Shown here one piece after another: positions 38,101-46,103 of a stretch of DNA of 64,000 nt. The notes beneath the pieces are model-generated. The model was not told where the DNA came from and searched no databases. It was given only the letters and a program-made list of their open reading frames with translations. The position numbers were made by a program, and so were the translations under genes. Source of the DNA: Bradyrhizobium sp. SZCCT0148 (GTDB lineage Bacteria > Pseudomonadota > Alphaproteobacteria > Rhizobiales > Xanthobacteraceae); the NCBI RefSeq assembly GCF_018129985.1, contig NZ_JAFCKT010000007.1, forward strand, positions 233,009-297,008. The letters are read 5' to 3'. How positions within the stretch are numbered: position 1 is the first letter of the stretch; every line of letters begins with the position of its first letter.

Positions 38101-38911
38101 CGTCGCGGAACGAATGCACGTCGGAATCGCCGATCAGCGCGATCTCGACATTGGTCTGGTCGATATCGGCCTTCTGCTTGATCGAGGCGACGTTCGGCGG
38201 CGCTGCAACGACCGCGTCCGCCAGATCGAAATTGAGGTTGGCGTTGAAGGCGAGCGTGAGCTTCTGCTCGTTGAGCACGGAGGACACGCCGACGCCGTCG
38301 GGCATCTCGAACACGAAGCGAACGAAGGTCGGCTGCACCGAAGCACGCACGCGGATCTGCGGACGCTTCTTGCTTTCCGCCGCGGCACGCTGGGCGCGCA
38401 GTGCGCGCTCGGCCACACGGGCGCGCTCGGCCAGCTCCTTGACCACGTCCATCGGCAGGCTCGGCGGCGGTCCCTTCCACCCCTCCGGCAGGAGGTCGAC
38501 GAAGGTGCGCTCGCCGGCATTCATGGTGTTGACGGTGACGCGGCGCGCCAGCGACAGGCGGATGGCGCCGCCATCGGGATCGCGGCGCGCCGAGTTGACG
38601 TAATCGGGCGCGCCTTCAGGCACGCGGTCGACGGGAACGTCGACTGGCCGGTCGAAGCGGATGATGAGGATGGAGCCCGCGGTCGTCACCTCAGAGGGAA
38701 CGTCCTCGCCGAGCTTGATGACGAGACGGGCAAAGCCGCCGCCGGCCGAGAAGCTCGCCTCGCCCCTGACGGCGTCGGCAGCCCGGGCCGGCGTACCACA
38801 ACCTGCCAGCAGGCAGAGCGCCAGCACGCGGACATGACGCGACAGCCCCGGCGCCAGAGCGCGGGCTCGCGACCACAATCCATCGGCAGCCTCTCGCGCC
38901 ATTGGCGGCAT
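35153..38911 (-). CDS. Large exported AMIN/TPR-like protein in the flagellar cluster
   Basis: 1252 residues. Signal with a lipobox-like LLAGC at C38 (or Sec cleavage after ARA at 44). Residues ~47-150 look like an AMIN domain (FARLVIKLGEDVPSEVTTAG; ILIIRFDRPVDV; GERTFVDLLPEGW); a second AMIN-like segment near 180-280. Residues ~290-440 are Ala/Pro/Lys-rich linker (PKEALKEAPKDISKEAAKP). A further beta region follows, then a helical TPR-type half (about 680-1190). AMIN domains bind peptidoglycan; the layout resembles FimV/PilQ-type scaffolds. Neighbouring genes and a CtrA box argue for a flagellar or polar role, but this is inference. Confidence 0.75.
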   Translation of the reverse strand: MPPMAREAADGLWSRARALAPGLSRHVRVLALCLLAGCGTPARAADAVRGEASFSAGGGFARLVIKLGEDVPSEVTTAGSILIIRFDRPVDVPVDRVPEGAPDYVNSARRDPDGGAIRLSLARRVTVNTMNAGERTFVDLLPEGWKGPPPSLPMDVVKELAERARVAERALRAQRAAAESKKRPQIRVRASVQPTFVRFVFEMPDGVGVSSVLNEQKLTLAFNANLNFDLADAVVAAPPNVASIKQKADIDQTNVEIALIGDSDVHSFRDDKNYVVDVSFQPDKGKVAATPEAAIAQMKPAGRGPAPAPDKPAAQKPKDAPAEMAPPTSETIAREAKIDVKPEVKPDAPAAMPPAEAPKPVPAPAIEAAPAPEAPKVAPKEALKEAPKDISKEAAKPAPPLAEAVAAPAKPAPAEAPKEAAKEPVKDAVKAASAEAPAAPQPPVASVDARRDSDGLRVTFPIAVATPAAAFRRGDTVWLVFDTPKPIDVEAIRSKGGVMIGEVGRIALDKGQAVRIRLTRPLVYSLASEEVGKETNWLLTLADKIQTTPLPLMMSRNITDPALANIAIPFANPGQLHKLTDPDAGDMLYVVTAQRPVRGFIKRQDLVDLSLLESAHGIAIRPNSDEVGVEVGADKVILGKKGGLTLSPVDISAERAPTAVRPVFSPEGWRKGQSENFIARQSELITAIAAVEPALRSLPRLDLAQFYMSRAMYHEAKAVTDLMLSDPLNKEESGALIMHAIASILIGRPAQGLKDLANPVIGNSHDSQLWKALAYARQGKWADAREKFKNVEFAIASLPLDIQRIVTMDAMRAALEVKDYAGASKRRSELEVVGVSPEAAPGFAVLRGRLAEALGHDKDALDDYRLAAASADRPAAAEAKQLEIALRQKRDEIGKDEALNELETLSMTWRGDSIEVKTLQILSKMYAEAGRYRDALTAARTATRLQPNADASRQAQDLASDLFTQIFLGPKGDQLPEVEALGLFYEFRELTPIGRRGDELIRRLADRLASIDLLDQAAELLQYQVDHRLEGAARAQVAARLSMIYLANRKPDKAITALRASRISDLSGELRQQRLLLEARAQSDVGRHDLGLDIISNVTGREVLRLRSDIFWAARRWRESAEQIELYYGERFRDFKPLNSVEKSDIIRAAVGYALADDSIGLSRFREKYAPLMSESADRLAFDIASKPAAASSAEFAEIAKLAASVDTLDGFLREMKQRFPDATARAPQAKDEDHTGSLPTIPVVRQIKMTR

Positions 38912-38981
38912 GTCTTCCGTTTCGACGGGTCCACGGCGGCACTGGTGCCGTCCCCTGCCCCAGACTCTAAGGTTTTGCCAA

Positions 38982-38996
38982 TTAAGGACTTCTTAA
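38982..38996. promoter_or_regulatory. CtrA-type box before the TPR gene
   Basis: TTAAGGACTTCTTAA, a perfect TTAA-N7-TTAA site, 71 bases upstream of the 38911 start and just after the MotE-like stop. The spacing to the start equals that at flgB. Confidence 0.7.
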
Positions 38997-39006
38997 GTAT
39001 GAGCCC

Positions 39007-39765
39007 TCAATTCGGCTTTTGCGTCGGCTTGCCGTCGATCTTCGGCAGTTCGCCGGCCGAGGCCGACTGATCGCCGCCGCCATTGGCACGGCGGGCCATC
39101 TCGACCGTCAGCTTCTCGGCGGCCTCCGGCGACATCAGTCCCATGATGTCCGACATCTTCCGTGGCGCGATCGCCGAGGCGATCTCGATCAGCACGCCCA
39201 TCTCGAGCCGGTCGAACACCCGCGCGGCGTCCTTGGGCTTCATGCCTTCGTACATGGTCACGAGGCCCTTCATGCGCTGGGCTTCGGCGGCCTTCTGGTC
39301 TGCCTGCGTTGCGGAGATGCGGGTTTCCACCGCCTTCATTTCCTCGACCTTGCCTTCGATGCGCTTCTCGGCCGATTTCAACAGGCTCTCGCGGATGTCG
39401 ATCTCGCGCTGGCGGGCCTCGATCTCCTGGCGGCGCGCCTGTAACCGCTCGAGGATCGCGCGCTCGGAGGGCGAGATCTGCGGCTCTTCGATTTTGATCG
39501 GTGTGCCGCCTTCCATCTTGGTCTCGGGCGCGGCCGGCTTCGGCGCCTCCTTCGGCGCGCCATGGGTCGAGCCGGTGATATCGGGATCGTCGCGGCCGGT
39601 CGGGAAGTTCAAATTCTCCTGCGCCCAGGATTTCTTGGTCTGGTTCGGCTTGTAGTCGAAGACATAGCCGCCATTGATCGCGAGGCCCGCCACCTTCAGC
39701 GTGGCGAGGCCTGCGATGGCGACCAGGACGACCGGAATGACGCGAATGTTACGAAAGGACTTCAT
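39007..39765 (-). CDS. motE: MotE-like flagellar protein (MgtE-N-type domain)
   Basis: 252 residues. N-terminal membrane helix (about 8-30), Pro-rich link, a long coiled coil (about 100-160: LERLQARRQEIEARQREIDI) and a C-terminal MgtE-N-like domain (TMYEGMKPKDAARVFDRLEM, ISDIMGLMSPEAAEKLTVEM-type). In Sinorhizobium MotE is a periplasmic chaperone of MotC; motC is not in this window, so the name means family resemblance. Confidence 0.8.
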   Translation of the reverse strand: MKSFRNIRVIPVVLVAIAGLATLKVAGLAINGGYVFDYKPNQTKKSWAQENLNFPTGRDDPDITGSTHGAPKEAPKPAAPETKMEGGTPIKIEEPQISPSERAILERLQARRQEIEARQREIDIRESLLKSAEKRIEGKVEEMKAVETRISATQADQKAAEAQRMKGLVTMYEGMKPKDAARVFDRLEMGVLIEIASAIAPRKMSDIMGLMSPEAAEKLTVEMARRANGGGDQSASAGELPKIDGKPTQKPN

Positions 39766-39774
39766 ACCTTGACT

Positions 39775-40221
39775 TTATGCCGCAAGGCCGTTGGATCGTC
39801 TGCGTTCGGAGAAAGCTTCGGCCGCAGCCGCCACCGCCTTCGCCGACGAGGGCTTGGCTGCGGGTGCGGCGACCGTTTCCGGGTTCGTCATGGGACGCGC
39901 GGCGATCGCGATCTTGGACAGCCGCCGGACCACGTTGTCGGCTTCGCCGAGCTGTTTGTAGAGCTGGTCCGACATCTGCGTCGCCGCGGCGAGCTGGCTG
40001 CCGAGATTCTCGTTGACGTCGCGCACCGCGAGCTTGAGCCCGCCGATCGCGCGCTCGGCGATCTCGGTCGCGGTGATCAGTTCGCCGATCACCGCCTTCA
40101 GCGAATGCTCGTCCGCCTTCAGCCGCGTCAGCCGCTTGTTGAGCATGACGCAGTAGAAGATCGTCAGCATCAGCAGGATAGCCACCAGCGTTTCGATCGC
40201 CATTCCCAGGGAGTGGTTCAT
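39775..40221 (-). CDS. DUF6468 membrane protein, PflI-like
   Basis: 148 residues from ATG 40221, whose ATG overlaps the fliM stop (ATGA). One membrane helix (about 7-27, MAIETLVAILLMLTIFYCVM), then a coiled coil (about 30-105) and an Ala/Pro-rich tail. In Caulobacter the gene in this place (after fliL-fliM) is pflI, which is needed for correct flagellum position; the topology agrees. Orthology is inferred from place and shape, not alignment. Confidence 0.7.
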   Translation of the reverse strand: MNHSLGMAIETLVAILLMLTIFYCVMLNKRLTRLKADEHSLKAVIGELITATEIAERAIGGLKLAVRDVNENLGSQLAAATQMSDQLYKQLGEADNVVRRLSKIAIAARPMTNPETVAAPAAKPSSAKAVAAAAEAFSERRRSNGLAA

Positions 40222-41420
40222 GGGGCCTCCATCATCTTGTTCTGCTCGTCCACCTTCTCGAACATCGCAAGTGTCGTACTTGGCTTGCGCAAGGGTTTCG
40301 TCACGCGGATCGCGACGCGGTCGCCGACCCGGCCCATCCGCCCCTCGGTCAGCGTGACGTCGCCGCAGCGCACGGTGACGTTGGCGTCGGCGCGCATGTC
40401 CAGCGGCAGCGTGTCGCCGACCTTGAGCCGCATCAGCTGCTTGAGCGGAATGTCGGCCTCGTAGAGCACGGCATCGACGGCGATCTCGGCCTGGTTGATC
40501 TCGGTTGCGAAATGGCCTTCCCAGACCGGATCGCGGCCGAACTTTTCGCCCATGAACATCTGGAGCAGGACGCCCCGGATCGGCTCGATGGTCGCATAAG
40601 GCAGCAGCAGCTCGATGTTGCCGCCGCGGTCTTCCATGTCGATGCGCAGGCGCACCAGGATCGCGGCATTGGCGGGACGGCTGATCGCGGCGAAACGCGG
40701 ATTGGTCTCGAGCCGGTCGATCGTGAAGGTCACCGGCGACAGCGGCCGGAATGCCTGTTCGGCGTCGGCCATCACCACCTCGACCAGCCGCTTGACCAGC
40801 TCGGTTTCGATCGTCGTGTAGGGCCGCCCCTCGATGCGGAGCTGGCTGGTGCCGCGGCGGCCGCCGAGCAGCACGTCGATCATCGAGTAGATCAGGCTGG
40901 AATCGACCACCGCCATGCCGAAATTGTCCCACTCTTCGGCCTTGAAGACGGTGAGGACGGCGGGCAGCGGGATCGAATTCATGTAATCGCCGAAGCGCAC
41001 CGAGGTGATGCGGTCGAGCGAGACTTCGACGTTGTCGGAGGTGAAGTTGCGCAGGCTCGTCGTCAGCAACCGCACCAGGCGGTCGAAGACGATTTCGAGC
41101 ATCGGCAGACGCTCGTAGGAGACCATCGCCGAATCGATGATGGCGCGAATGCCGGAATGGTCGTCGAGGGTGACGTCGCCGACGGCGAAGCCGAGGAGGT
41201 TGTCGATCTCCTCCTGCGACAGCACCCGCTCGCCGGAGTTCTTGCCGGTGCCGAGATCGCGGCTGCCGTCCTCGACCATGGCCGCCCATTGCAGGGCCAT
41301 GGTCTCCGATAATTCGTTTTCGGCGGCAGCCTTCGCGGCCTCCGCGGGATCCTCGGAATCGAGCGATGCCTCCCATTGGGCGGCAATCGCATCCTGGTCC
41401 ATTTGCTCGTTGCCGGCCAT
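40218..41420 (-). CDS. fliM: Flagellar motor switch protein FliM
   Basis: 400 residues. Switch complex protein that binds CheY-P and FliG. EERVLSQEEIDNLLGFAVGD-type CheY-binding N-terminus preceded by an unusual acidic ~55-residue extension; middle domain (MLEIVFDRLVRLLTTSLRNF, SYERLPMLE) and SpoA-like C-terminal domain (LMRLKVGDTLPLDMRADANV). Coupled to the following DUF6468 gene. Confidence 0.97.
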   Translation of the reverse strand: MAGNEQMDQDAIAAQWEASLDSEDPAEAAKAAAENELSETMALQWAAMVEDGSRDLGTGKNSGERVLSQEEIDNLLGFAVGDVTLDDHSGIRAIIDSAMVSYERLPMLEIVFDRLVRLLTTSLRNFTSDNVEVSLDRITSVRFGDYMNSIPLPAVLTVFKAEEWDNFGMAVVDSSLIYSMIDVLLGGRRGTSQLRIEGRPYTTIETELVKRLVEVVMADAEQAFRPLSPVTFTIDRLETNPRFAAISRPANAAILVRLRIDMEDRGGNIELLLPYATIEPIRGVLLQMFMGEKFGRDPVWEGHFATEINQAEIAVDAVLYEADIPLKQLMRLKVGDTLPLDMRADANVTVRCGDVTLTEGRMGRVGDRVAIRVTKPLRKPSTTLAMFEKVDEQNKMMEAP

Positions 41421-41449
41421 GACGCTAGCCCGTTACCTTCCGCAAGCCG

Positions 41450-41950
41450 TCACTGGATCACGACTTCCTTGAACAGCACCGCGCTCACCTGCACCGGGGC
41501 AACCGCCGCGTTGACGCGCTTGGTCAGTTCCTCCTTGAGGCGGAAGATGCCGGCGGAGCCGTTGAGGTCGGCGGGGCGCAGTTCGCGCACGTAAGTCTGG
41601 AAGATGTCGGTGACGCGCGGCATCGTCGGCTTGATGGCCTCGATCTGCTTTTCTTCCTTCAGCTCCAGCACGATCTTCAGCCGCAGATATTGCACGCGCT
41701 CGCCGGGCGCGCCGGCGAGGTTGACCATGATGTCGGGGACGTCGACGAAGGACGGCGGCTTCGGCGGATGTGCGGCCTCGGCATGATGCTCGTCTTCGCC
41801 GTGCCGGAAGAAGAAGAACCATGTCGCGGCACCGCCGCCGAGCACGGCGAGCAGGCCGACGGCCATGATGATGAGCTTCAGCTTGTTCTTCGGCGGAGCG
41901 GCTTCCGCGCCTTCAGCGGCTGCGCCGCCTTCCGCTTCATTCTCTGCCAT
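41450..41950 (-). CDS. fliL: Flagellar basal body-associated protein FliL
   Basis: 166 residues from ATG 41950; the frame is open to 42046 but the FliL pattern begins here. Short acidic cytoplasmic start, one membrane helix (about 24-45, KLIIMAVGLLAVLGGGAATW), His-rich linker, and the stomatin-like periplasmic domain with PDIMVNLAGAPGERVQYLRL and the terminal VSAVLFKEVVIQ. First gene of the fliL-fliM operon. Confidence 0.95.
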   Translation of the reverse strand: MAENEAEGGAAAEGAEAAPPKNKLKLIIMAVGLLAVLGGGAATWFFFFRHGEDEHHAEAAHPPKPPSFVDVPDIMVNLAGAPGERVQYLRLKIVLELKEEKQIEAIKPTMPRVTDIFQTYVRELRPADLNGSAGIFRLKEELTKRVNAAVAPVQVSAVLFKEVVIQ

Positions 41951-42064
41951 GGTCGCCGCGCCCGAATCTCTCAAAGGGGTCGAAAGAGCGAAGCCATAAG
42001 ACAAGAACGCGATACAAATGCCCCGGCGCGATGCGCTCCTCTTCATGCAAACGCTACGGTAATA

Positions 42065-42216
42065 ATGGTTAACGGAACCTTTCGATCGGGCATCTGCTAG
42101 GAAAAATCTGCCGGGCAGACATGGCTAACAGAACCTTTCTGCCGCCCTCCGACGCCCCTCGAAAATGAGCAAGCCACTGAAAATGCGTACTTTTTCAAGT
42201 TGGCACGGCTTTCGCT
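42065..42216 (+). promoter_or_regulatory. flgF sigma-54 promoter and CtrA-like half-sites
   Basis: TTGGCACGGCTTTCGCT at 42200-42216 has GG and GC twelve bases apart, the -24/-12 layout of RpoN promoters; transcription would start near 42228, about 100 bases before flgF. Further left, GTTAACGGAACCTTTC (42068-42083) and CTAACAGAACCTTTC (42125-42139) form a direct repeat resembling half of a CtrA box and may serve fliL. The divergent gap 41951-42326 has no ORF. Confidence 0.7.
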
Positions 42217-42326
42217 GAGAAAGGGTCGAGACCGAACGGTTTGGGAGAACCCGACGGTCTCGTTCACGGGGTCCGCCACGGCGCTTGGGAGAGCGAAATG
42301 GCAGATCCGCTCAGGGGAGATTTCCG

Positions 42327-43088
42327 ATGCAGAACGCGCTTCTGATCGGCTTGTCACGGCAGATGACGTTGGAACGGCAGATGGATGTCATCGCCAACAA
42401 CGTCGCCAATGCCAACACCAACGGCTTCAAGGCCGACCATTCGCTGTTCGAGGAATTCCTCAACTCGAACGCGCGAGAAGACAATTTCGTCGGCGCGGAC
42501 CGCCGCGTGTCCTACGTGCAGGACCGCGGCACCTACCGCGACATCGGCCCGGGGGCGCTGGAGGCGACCAGCAACCCGCTCGACATGGCGATCGACGGCA
42601 ACGCGTATTTCGCGGTGCAGGCCAATGGCGGCGAAATGTTCACGCGCGACGGCAAATTCACGCTCAACAGCACCGGCCAGCTCGTCACCTCGAGCGGCAA
42701 TCTGGTGCTCGGCACCGGCGGCCCGATCACCTTCCAGCCGACCGATCACGACATCAACGTCGCGCCGGACGGCACCATCACGGTGCTCGAAGGCACCGCC
42801 AAGACCGACTCGATCCGCGGCAAGATCCGCATGGCCTCGTTCGATGATCCGACCAAGCTGACCAAGCTCGGCGCCAATCTCTATTCCGCCGGCTCCGCCA
42901 CCCAGCAACCCGATGCCAAATCCACCGTGCGCCAGGGCTATATCGAGAAATCCAACGTGAACTCGGTCGGCGAGATGACCCGCATGGTCGAAGTCATGCG
43001 CAGCTACACCGCCATCGCCAACCTGCTTCAGCAGCAGAGCGATCTCCACAAATCGGCGATCGAGAAGCTCGCCGACGTTCCGGCCTGA
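42327..43088 (+). CDS. flgF: Flagellar basal-body rod protein FlgF
   Basis: 253 residues from ATG 42327 (aggggaga upstream; the frame is open to 42285). Starts MQNALLIGLSRQMTLERQMD VIANNVANANTNGFK, ends MTRMVEVMRSYTAIANLLQQ. Proximal rod component. 16 bases before flgG. First gene of flgF-flgG-flgA-flgH behind a sigma-54 promoter. Confidence 0.95.
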   Translation: MQNALLIGLSRQMTLERQMDVIANNVANANTNGFKADHSLFEEFLNSNAREDNFVGADRRVSYVQDRGTYRDIGPGALEATSNPLDMAIDGNAYFAVQANGGEMFTRDGKFTLNSTGQLVTSSGNLVLGTGGPITFQPTDHDINVAPDGTITVLEGTAKTDSIRGKIRMASFDDPTKLTKLGANLYSAGSATQQPDAKSTVRQGYIEKSNVNSVGEMTRMVEVMRSYTAIANLLQQQSDLHKSAIEKLADVPA

Positions 43089-43104
43089 TTGAGAGAGAAC
43101 TGAT

Positions 43105-43893
43105 ATGCAGGCGCTTCACACCGCAGCGACCGGAATGGCGGCACAGGAACTCAACGTTCAGGTGATCTCCAACAACATCGCGAACCTCCGCACCACCGGC
43201 TTCAAGAAGCAGACCGCGGCGTTCCAGGACCTGATCTACGAGCACGTTCGCCGCGTCGGCGCGCAGGCCTCTGACCAGGGCACCATCCTGCCCGTCGGCG
43301 TCGACATTGGCGGCGGCGTCAAGACCGTCGGCACGCCGCGCAGCATGACGCAGGGCACGCTGTCGCAGACCGGCAACGATCTCGACCTCGCGATGTCGGG
43401 CGAAGGCTTCTTCAAGATCCTGATGCCGGACGGCACCTATCAATACACCCGCGACGGCACCTTCCAGATGGACAACCAGGGCCGCGTCGTCACCGCCCAG
43501 GGCAACCCGGTGCAGCCCACGATCACGATCCCGAACAACGCCTCGGGTATCTCGGTGAGCGAGCAGGGTCAGGTCTCGGTGACGCTGCCGGGCTCGTCGA
43601 CCTCGTCGATCGTCGGCCAGATCGGCGTGACCCGCTTCATCAACAAGGCCGGCCTGCAGCCGGTCGGCAGCAACCAGTTCACCGAGACCCCGTCGTCCGG
43701 CCCGCCGCAGGATGGCACCGCGAACTCTGAGGGCTACGGCAAGATTACCCAGGGCAGCCTCGAGCAGGCCAATGTCGACGTCGTCTCGGAGATGAGCGAC
43801 CTGATCGCCGCCCAGCGCGCCTACGAGATGAACGCCAAGGTGATCAGCGCCGCCGACCAGATGATGCAATCGACGACGGCGCTGTTCCGCTGA
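43105..43893 (+). CDS. flgG: Flagellar distal rod protein FlgG
   Basis: 262 residues, the normal length. MQALHTAATGMAAQELNVQV ISNNIANLRTTGFK at the start and QRAYEMNAKVISAADQMMQS at the end are diagnostic. Typical rod-specific GSFxxDxxG-like internal segments. Confidence 0.98.
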   Translation: MQALHTAATGMAAQELNVQVISNNIANLRTTGFKKQTAAFQDLIYEHVRRVGAQASDQGTILPVGVDIGGGVKTVGTPRSMTQGTLSQTGNDLDLAMSGEGFFKILMPDGTYQYTRDGTFQMDNQGRVVTAQGNPVQPTITIPNNASGISVSEQGQVSVTLPGSSTSSIVGQIGVTRFINKAGLQPVGSNQFTETPSSGPPQDGTANSEGYGKITQGSLEQANVDVVSEMSDLIAAQRAYEMNAKVISAADQMMQSTTALFR

Positions 43894-43903
43894 GGTGATG
43901 ACG

Positions 43904-45037
43904 ATGATCCGCACCACCCTCGCCACCATCTCCGCCCTGCTCGCGCTGGCCCTGCCGGCAGCGGCCGCGGACGACTTCATCGCCTCGCCGACGCTGCGCG
44001 CGAGCGTCACCGTCACTTCGGACGTGGTGCGGGTCGGCGATCTCATCGACAATGCCGGATCGGCCGCGCTGATCCCGGTCTACCGCTCGCCCGATCTCGG
44101 CACCACCGGCACGCTGACCGTCGGCCAGGTGCTGTCGGTGCTCCGCGCCAAGCAGGTGATCGGCGTCATGACCGGCGACCTCAAGGAGGTCCAGGTCACC
44201 CGCCTCGCCCGCACGCTGGCGAACAAGGATATCGAAACCGCCGTCGCCTCCGCGCTCGAGCGTCGCTTCGGCCTCGGGGACGCCGCCAACCTCACCGTCA
44301 CCTTCGACCGCGGCGTCGCCGAGATGCGGCTGGATGCCTCCAACTCCGGCGTGCTGCACCCGGTCGCAACCCGCTACGATGCCCGCAGCGGCCGGTTCGA
44401 CATCGCCTTCGAGATTGCCAACGACAGCAGTCCGGTCCCGACCAAGCTGCGCTTCACCGGCACCGCGGTCGAAACGGTGGAAGTGGCCGTGCTGACGCGC
44501 GACATCGACCGGCTCGATCTCCTGAAATCTTCCGACGTCGCGCTGGAGCGCCGGCCGAAGGCCGAGGTCACCGGCGAGCCCGCCTCGCGCGACCGCAGCA
44601 TCGGCATGCAGCTGCGCCGGCCGATGCGCGCGGGCACGCCGCTGCGTGCCGCCGACATCGTCAAGCCCGACCTGGTGGTGCGCGACCAGAGCGTCACCAT
44701 CATCTACCAGGTGCCCGGCCTCTATCTCACCTCGCGCGGCAAGGCGATCGAGAGCGGCGCCGAGGGCGACACCGTCAGCGTGCTCAATGTGCAATCCAAG
44801 CGGACGCTGAGCGGCGTCGTCACCGGCCGCGGCCAGGTGACGATCGAGGGCGCGAGCCAGTCCGCGCCGATGGCGCCCGCGGTCGAGCAGACTTCTTCGC
44901 TCAAGCGCGATGAGGCGCCCGCCCCGGTCGATACCGCAGCCCTCCTTCGGAACCTGGTTCAGGCCCCCGCGTCGCCGGCCCAGATCGCAGAAGCCCAGAT
45001 CCCGCAAGCTCGCGCCTCGCAAGCTCAAGCCAAGTAA
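43904..45037 (+). CDS. flgA: Flagellar P-ring assembly chaperone FlgA
   Basis: 377 residues from ATG 43904 (aggtg six bases before; GTG 43895 and ATG 43898 are in frame). Signal peptide ends at AAA. The C-terminal SAF-type domain appears as VLTRDIDRLDLLKSSDVALE and VTGRGQVTIEGASQ. It carries a longer N-domain than enteric FlgA, as usual in alphaproteobacteria. Periplasmic; 11 bases after flgG. Confidence 0.93.
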   Translation: MIRTTLATISALLALALPAAAADDFIASPTLRASVTVTSDVVRVGDLIDNAGSAALIPVYRSPDLGTTGTLTVGQVLSVLRAKQVIGVMTGDLKEVQVTRLARTLANKDIETAVASALERRFGLGDAANLTVTFDRGVAEMRLDASNSGVLHPVATRYDARSGRFDIAFEIANDSSPVPTKLRFTGTAVETVEVAVLTRDIDRLDLLKSSDVALERRPKAEVTGEPASRDRSIGMQLRRPMRAGTPLRAADIVKPDLVVRDQSVTIIYQVPGLYLTSRGKAIESGAEGDTVSVLNVQSKRTLSGVVTGRGQVTIEGASQSAPMAPAVEQTSSLKRDEAPAPVDTAALLRNLVQAPASPAQIAEAQIPQARASQAQAK

Positions 45038-45046
45038 GAGTTCGTC

Positions 45047-45811
45047 ATGTCCGCTTTCAGTTCGGCTTACCGTCTTCGTCGCATCGCGATCTCCGCCTTG
45101 CTGCTGGCCTCTTGCGCGCTGGGCGGCTGCTCCTCGATCGACCGCCTGTCGCAGATCGGCGAGCAGCCGAAACTGTCGGCGATCGACAATCCGACGACGC
45201 AGCCGGGCTACAAGCCGGTGCAGATGCCGATGCCGAAGCCGGAAGTCGCCTCCTACAATCCGAACTCGCTGTGGCGCAACGGCAGCCGCGCCTTCTTCAA
45301 GGACCAGCGCGCGCGCCAGGTCGGCGACCTCCTGACCGTGACGGTGAACATCACGGACAAGGCCAACATCGCCAACGAGACCCAACGCAGCCGCACCAAT
45401 TCCGAAGATTCCGGCATCACCGACTTCATCGGCGCGAAGACCCTCGGCGCGCAGGCCCAGAAGGTGCTGCCCGGCCGCATCCTCACGGCCGACTCCTCCG
45501 CCTCCAGCGACGGCAAGGGCTCGGTCAACCGCACGGAAGCCCTGCAGACCAACGTCGCCGCGGTCGTCACCCAGGTGCTGCCGAACGGCAACCTCGTGGT
45601 CGAGGGCAAGCAGGAGATCCGCGTCAACTACGAGATCCGCGAGCTCGTGGTCGCCGGCATCGTCCGCCCCGAGGACATCCAGAGCGACAACACCATCGAT
45701 TCCACCAAGATCGCGCAGGCCCGCATCGCCTATGGCGGCCGCGGCCAGATCATGGACGTGCAGCAGCCGCGCTACGGCCAGCAAGTGATGGACGTGCTGC
45801 TGCCCTTCTAG
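45047..45811 (+). CDS. flgH: Flagellar L-ring lipoprotein FlgH
   Basis: 254 residues with lipobox ALGGC (C28). Conserved LWRNGSRAFFKDQRARQVGD, TVTVNITDKANIANETQRSR, GNLVVEGKQEIRVNYEIREL and GGRGQIMDVQQPRYGQQVMD. Outer-membrane bushing. Last gene of the flgF operon, followed by a strong hairpin. Confidence 0.97.
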   Translation: MSAFSSAYRLRRIAISALLLASCALGGCSSIDRLSQIGEQPKLSAIDNPTTQPGYKPVQMPMPKPEVASYNPNSLWRNGSRAFFKDQRARQVGDLLTVTVNITDKANIANETQRSRTNSEDSGITDFIGAKTLGAQAQKVLPGRILTADSSASSDGKGSVNRTEALQTNVAAVVTQVLPNGNLVVEGKQEIRVNYEIRELVVAGIVRPEDIQSDNTIDSTKIAQARIAYGGRGQIMDVQQPRYGQQVMDVLLPF

Positions 45812-45871
45812 GCTTCTCCCGAGCTCCCACATCGTGTTCGCGAACTTAAGGCGCGAACGACGATGTACGAC

Positions 45872-45904
45872 GCGGCCCTCGCTAGCTCCCCTGGCGAGGG
45901 CCGC
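45872..45904 (+). terminator. Terminator hairpin after flgH
   Basis: GCGGCCCTCGC and GCGAGGGCCGC form a perfect 11-bp stem with an 11-base loop, 60 bases after flgH. Followed by ATGTATTTCG, a weak U-tract. Confidence 0.65.
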
Positions 45905-45982
45905 ATGTATTTCGTGAAGGCATCAGGGAATTGGTTCGCGGTCCGCGACTATGAAGAGCGGCGCAGCAAACCAGGCCTCACT

Positions 45983-46081
45983 GTCATTGTCCGCGCAAGC
46001 GGACGATCCAGTGCTCCGCGGCTTCGTTGCTAAAATGAAGTGGCTCGGCGTACTGGATTCCCCGCCTTCGCGGGGAATGAC
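45983..46081. repeat. Dispersed palindrome (GTCATTGTCCGCGC family)
   Basis: GTCATTGTCCGCGCAAGCGG...ATCCAGT pairs with ACTGGATTCCCCGCC...GGGGAATGAC over about 99 bases with internal divergence. Between converging flgH and the hydratase gene. Confidence 0.7.
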
Positions 46082-46103
46082 TGCGCGGGATACCGGTCCA
46101 TCC

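Noticed and set aside
37064..39070. 668-residue plus-strand open frame opposite the AMIN/TPR gene
   Set aside because: Arg/Gly/Leu-rich shadow of a real gene caused by high GC; no ribosome site or family.
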